A stretch of 64,000 nucleotides of DNA from Ehrlichia muris AS145 (GTDB taxonomy: Bacteria > Pseudomonadota > Alphaproteobacteria > Rickettsiales > Anaplasmataceae), in the NCBI RefSeq assembly GCF_000508225.1, contig NC_023063.1:558001-622000 (forward strand), written 5' to 3'. The notes beneath the pieces were generated by a model, which was not told where the DNA came from, did not search any database, and worked only from the letters and a program-made list of their open reading frames with translations. Positions 63,143 through 64,000 of the stretch are shown piece by piece (the first letter of the stretch is position 1; the number at the start of each line of letters is the position of its first letter). A program made the position numbers and the translations under genes.

Positions 63143-63892
63143 TTATTTATTACGCTCAATATACTTACAAGCTAATATTGATGCTTCATATAATAATAAC
63201 ATTGGTATCGCTAATCCTATTTGGCTTAATACATCAGGTGGTGTTAGTATAGCAGCAAGAATAAAAATAACTACAATTGCAACTCTTCGTTTTCGTGCTA
63301 AACTTTTTGCAGATACTATACCAATCCTGGACATTAATGTTAAAAATATAGGAATTTGAAATGCCACACCAAATGCAAACATTAGTTGTAAGACCAAATC
63401 TAGATATTCGCTTACTGATGGCATAAATTCTATTGGCACACCCATTGAAGCATCTCTGTTTTCAAACGCAATAAAAAATTTCCAAGCTAAAGGGAATATA
63501 TAATAATATACCATTGCAGCTCCAAGAATAAAAAGTACTGGAGTTGATATCAAGTAGGGTAACAATACTAATTTTTCTTTCTTGTATAACCCTGGAGCTA
63601 AAAACATATAAAATTGCCACGCAAAAACAGGAAAAGAACATAACAAAGCAGCCATAGTAGCAACTTTTAAATATACAAAGAAAGCTTCTGTTAAATCAGT
63701 GTATATTAAAGAAAACTCAGGATTAGTACCTTCTAAATCTATTAGAGGAATTAATAAAAAGTTATATATTCTTTCGGAAAAGAAATAACATATACCAAAC
63801 ATGATACAAAAAAATATAAAACTAAAAAATATTCTATATCTCAATTCCTCAAAATGCTTAAAAAAGAACATTTCACCAGTTGTAGATTCCAT
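63143..63892 (-). CDS. tatC: Sec-independent protein translocase TatC
   Basis: A 249-residue inner-membrane protein with six spans. The N-terminal FKHFEELRYRIFFS is the family signature, and the conserved periplasmic and cytoplasmic loops (FAFGVAFQIPIFL, LARKRRVAIV, ILTPPDVLSQ) follow. It recognises twin-arginine signal peptides. tatA and tatB are not seen nearby. Confidence 0.95.
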   Translation of the reverse strand: MESTTGEMFFFKHFEELRYRIFFSFIFFCIMFGICYFFSERIYNFLLIPLIDLEGTNPEFSLIYTDLTEAFFVYLKVATMAALLCSFPVFAWQFYMFLAPGLYKKEKLVLLPYLISTPVLFILGAAMVYYYIFPLAWKFFIAFENRDASMGVPIEFMPSVSEYLDLVLQLMFAFGVAFQIPIFLTLMSRIGIVSAKSLARKRRVAIVVIFILAAILTPPDVLSQIGLAIPMLLLYEASILACKYIERNK

Positions 63893-63912
63893 TAGATAGA
63901 TTACCTTTCTTA

Positions 63913-64000
63913 CTATTGATAATATACATTAACATAATTCTCAATTATTGATGTAAATTGCTCAAAAATATTATCACCTTCTAAGGTACATAATTTTTCT
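63913..64000 (-). CDS. 3' tip of an unidentified gene
   Basis: A minus-strand frame enters from beyond the window and ends at TAG (63915-63913). The visible C-terminus is 28 residues, including EKLCTLEGDNIFEQ and ENYVNVYYQ. It lies 20 bases upstream of tatC on the same strand and may share its transcript. Too short to identify. Confidence 0.6.
   Translation of the reverse strand, partial: EKLCTLEGDNIFEQFTSIIENYVNVYYQ

Overview
The window looks like a piece of an Ehrlichia chromosome, most probably Ehrlichia ruminantium or a very close relative. This is judged from the gene content, the very AT-rich composition, and the unusual amount of non-coding DNA. Supporting genes are a class I lysyl-tRNA synthetase, a lone VirB8, complex I genes in scattered blocks, and conserved housekeeping genes. 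The long intergenic stretches carry tandem repeats and broken copies of neighbouring genes, a known trait of E. ruminantium. No database search was run, so the species is an inference.

Layout: 1-631 is the 5' part of a fused Rrf2/IscR-cysteine desulfurase gene. 1.0-4.1 kb holds an alpha/beta hydrolase with a duplicated 5' end, lysS (class I) and a bamE-like lipoprotein. After about 1 kb of apparently empty DNA come truA-pyrB (minus) and gyrB (plus). 9.7-15.4 kb holds a small conserved ORF and the complex I genes nuoG, nuoH, nuoD and nuoE, with a decayed phage terminase between nuoH and nuoD. 15.5-19.0 kb holds two minus-strand genes of an unrecognised protein family and a decayed third copy. 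19.7-21.6 kb has gltX and tRNA-Thr(GGT). 21.7-26.1 kb is a rearranged zone with a truncated mutM, a partial inverted copy of prfA, an unknown ORF, pccB, a piece of infB, and a 269-bp sequence in three tandem copies that ends inside prfA.

27-35.7 kb carries engB-argB, a porin-like protein, hemF, miaA, a small hypothetical protein, a degenerate hydroxyacyl-CoA dehydrogenase and serS. serS is broken in frame at a run of nine A, which also forms a -1 slippery heptamer. After 1.5 kb of decayed DNA come a dicarboxylate/cation symporter, virB8 (whose 3' end is repeated four times), another member of the unknown family, rmuC, gapR, a transaldolase, atpC-atpD, tRNA-Leu(CAA), mgtE and a 1455-residue membrane-anchored protein of unknown function. 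The right end holds clpA, a TerC-family gene, the nusA-infB-rbfA cluster, an RND transporter, tatC and the 3' tip of one more gene.

Most genes are core metabolism, translation and respiration. The accessory interest lies in four things: the family built on a Cys-Ile-Gly (CIG) motif (four intact domain copies in three genes plus a decayed copy), the VirB8 component and the giant membrane protein as possible host-interaction genes, the duplication and decay of housekeeping gene fragments, and frame breaks at poly(A) tracts, one of them in an essential gene.
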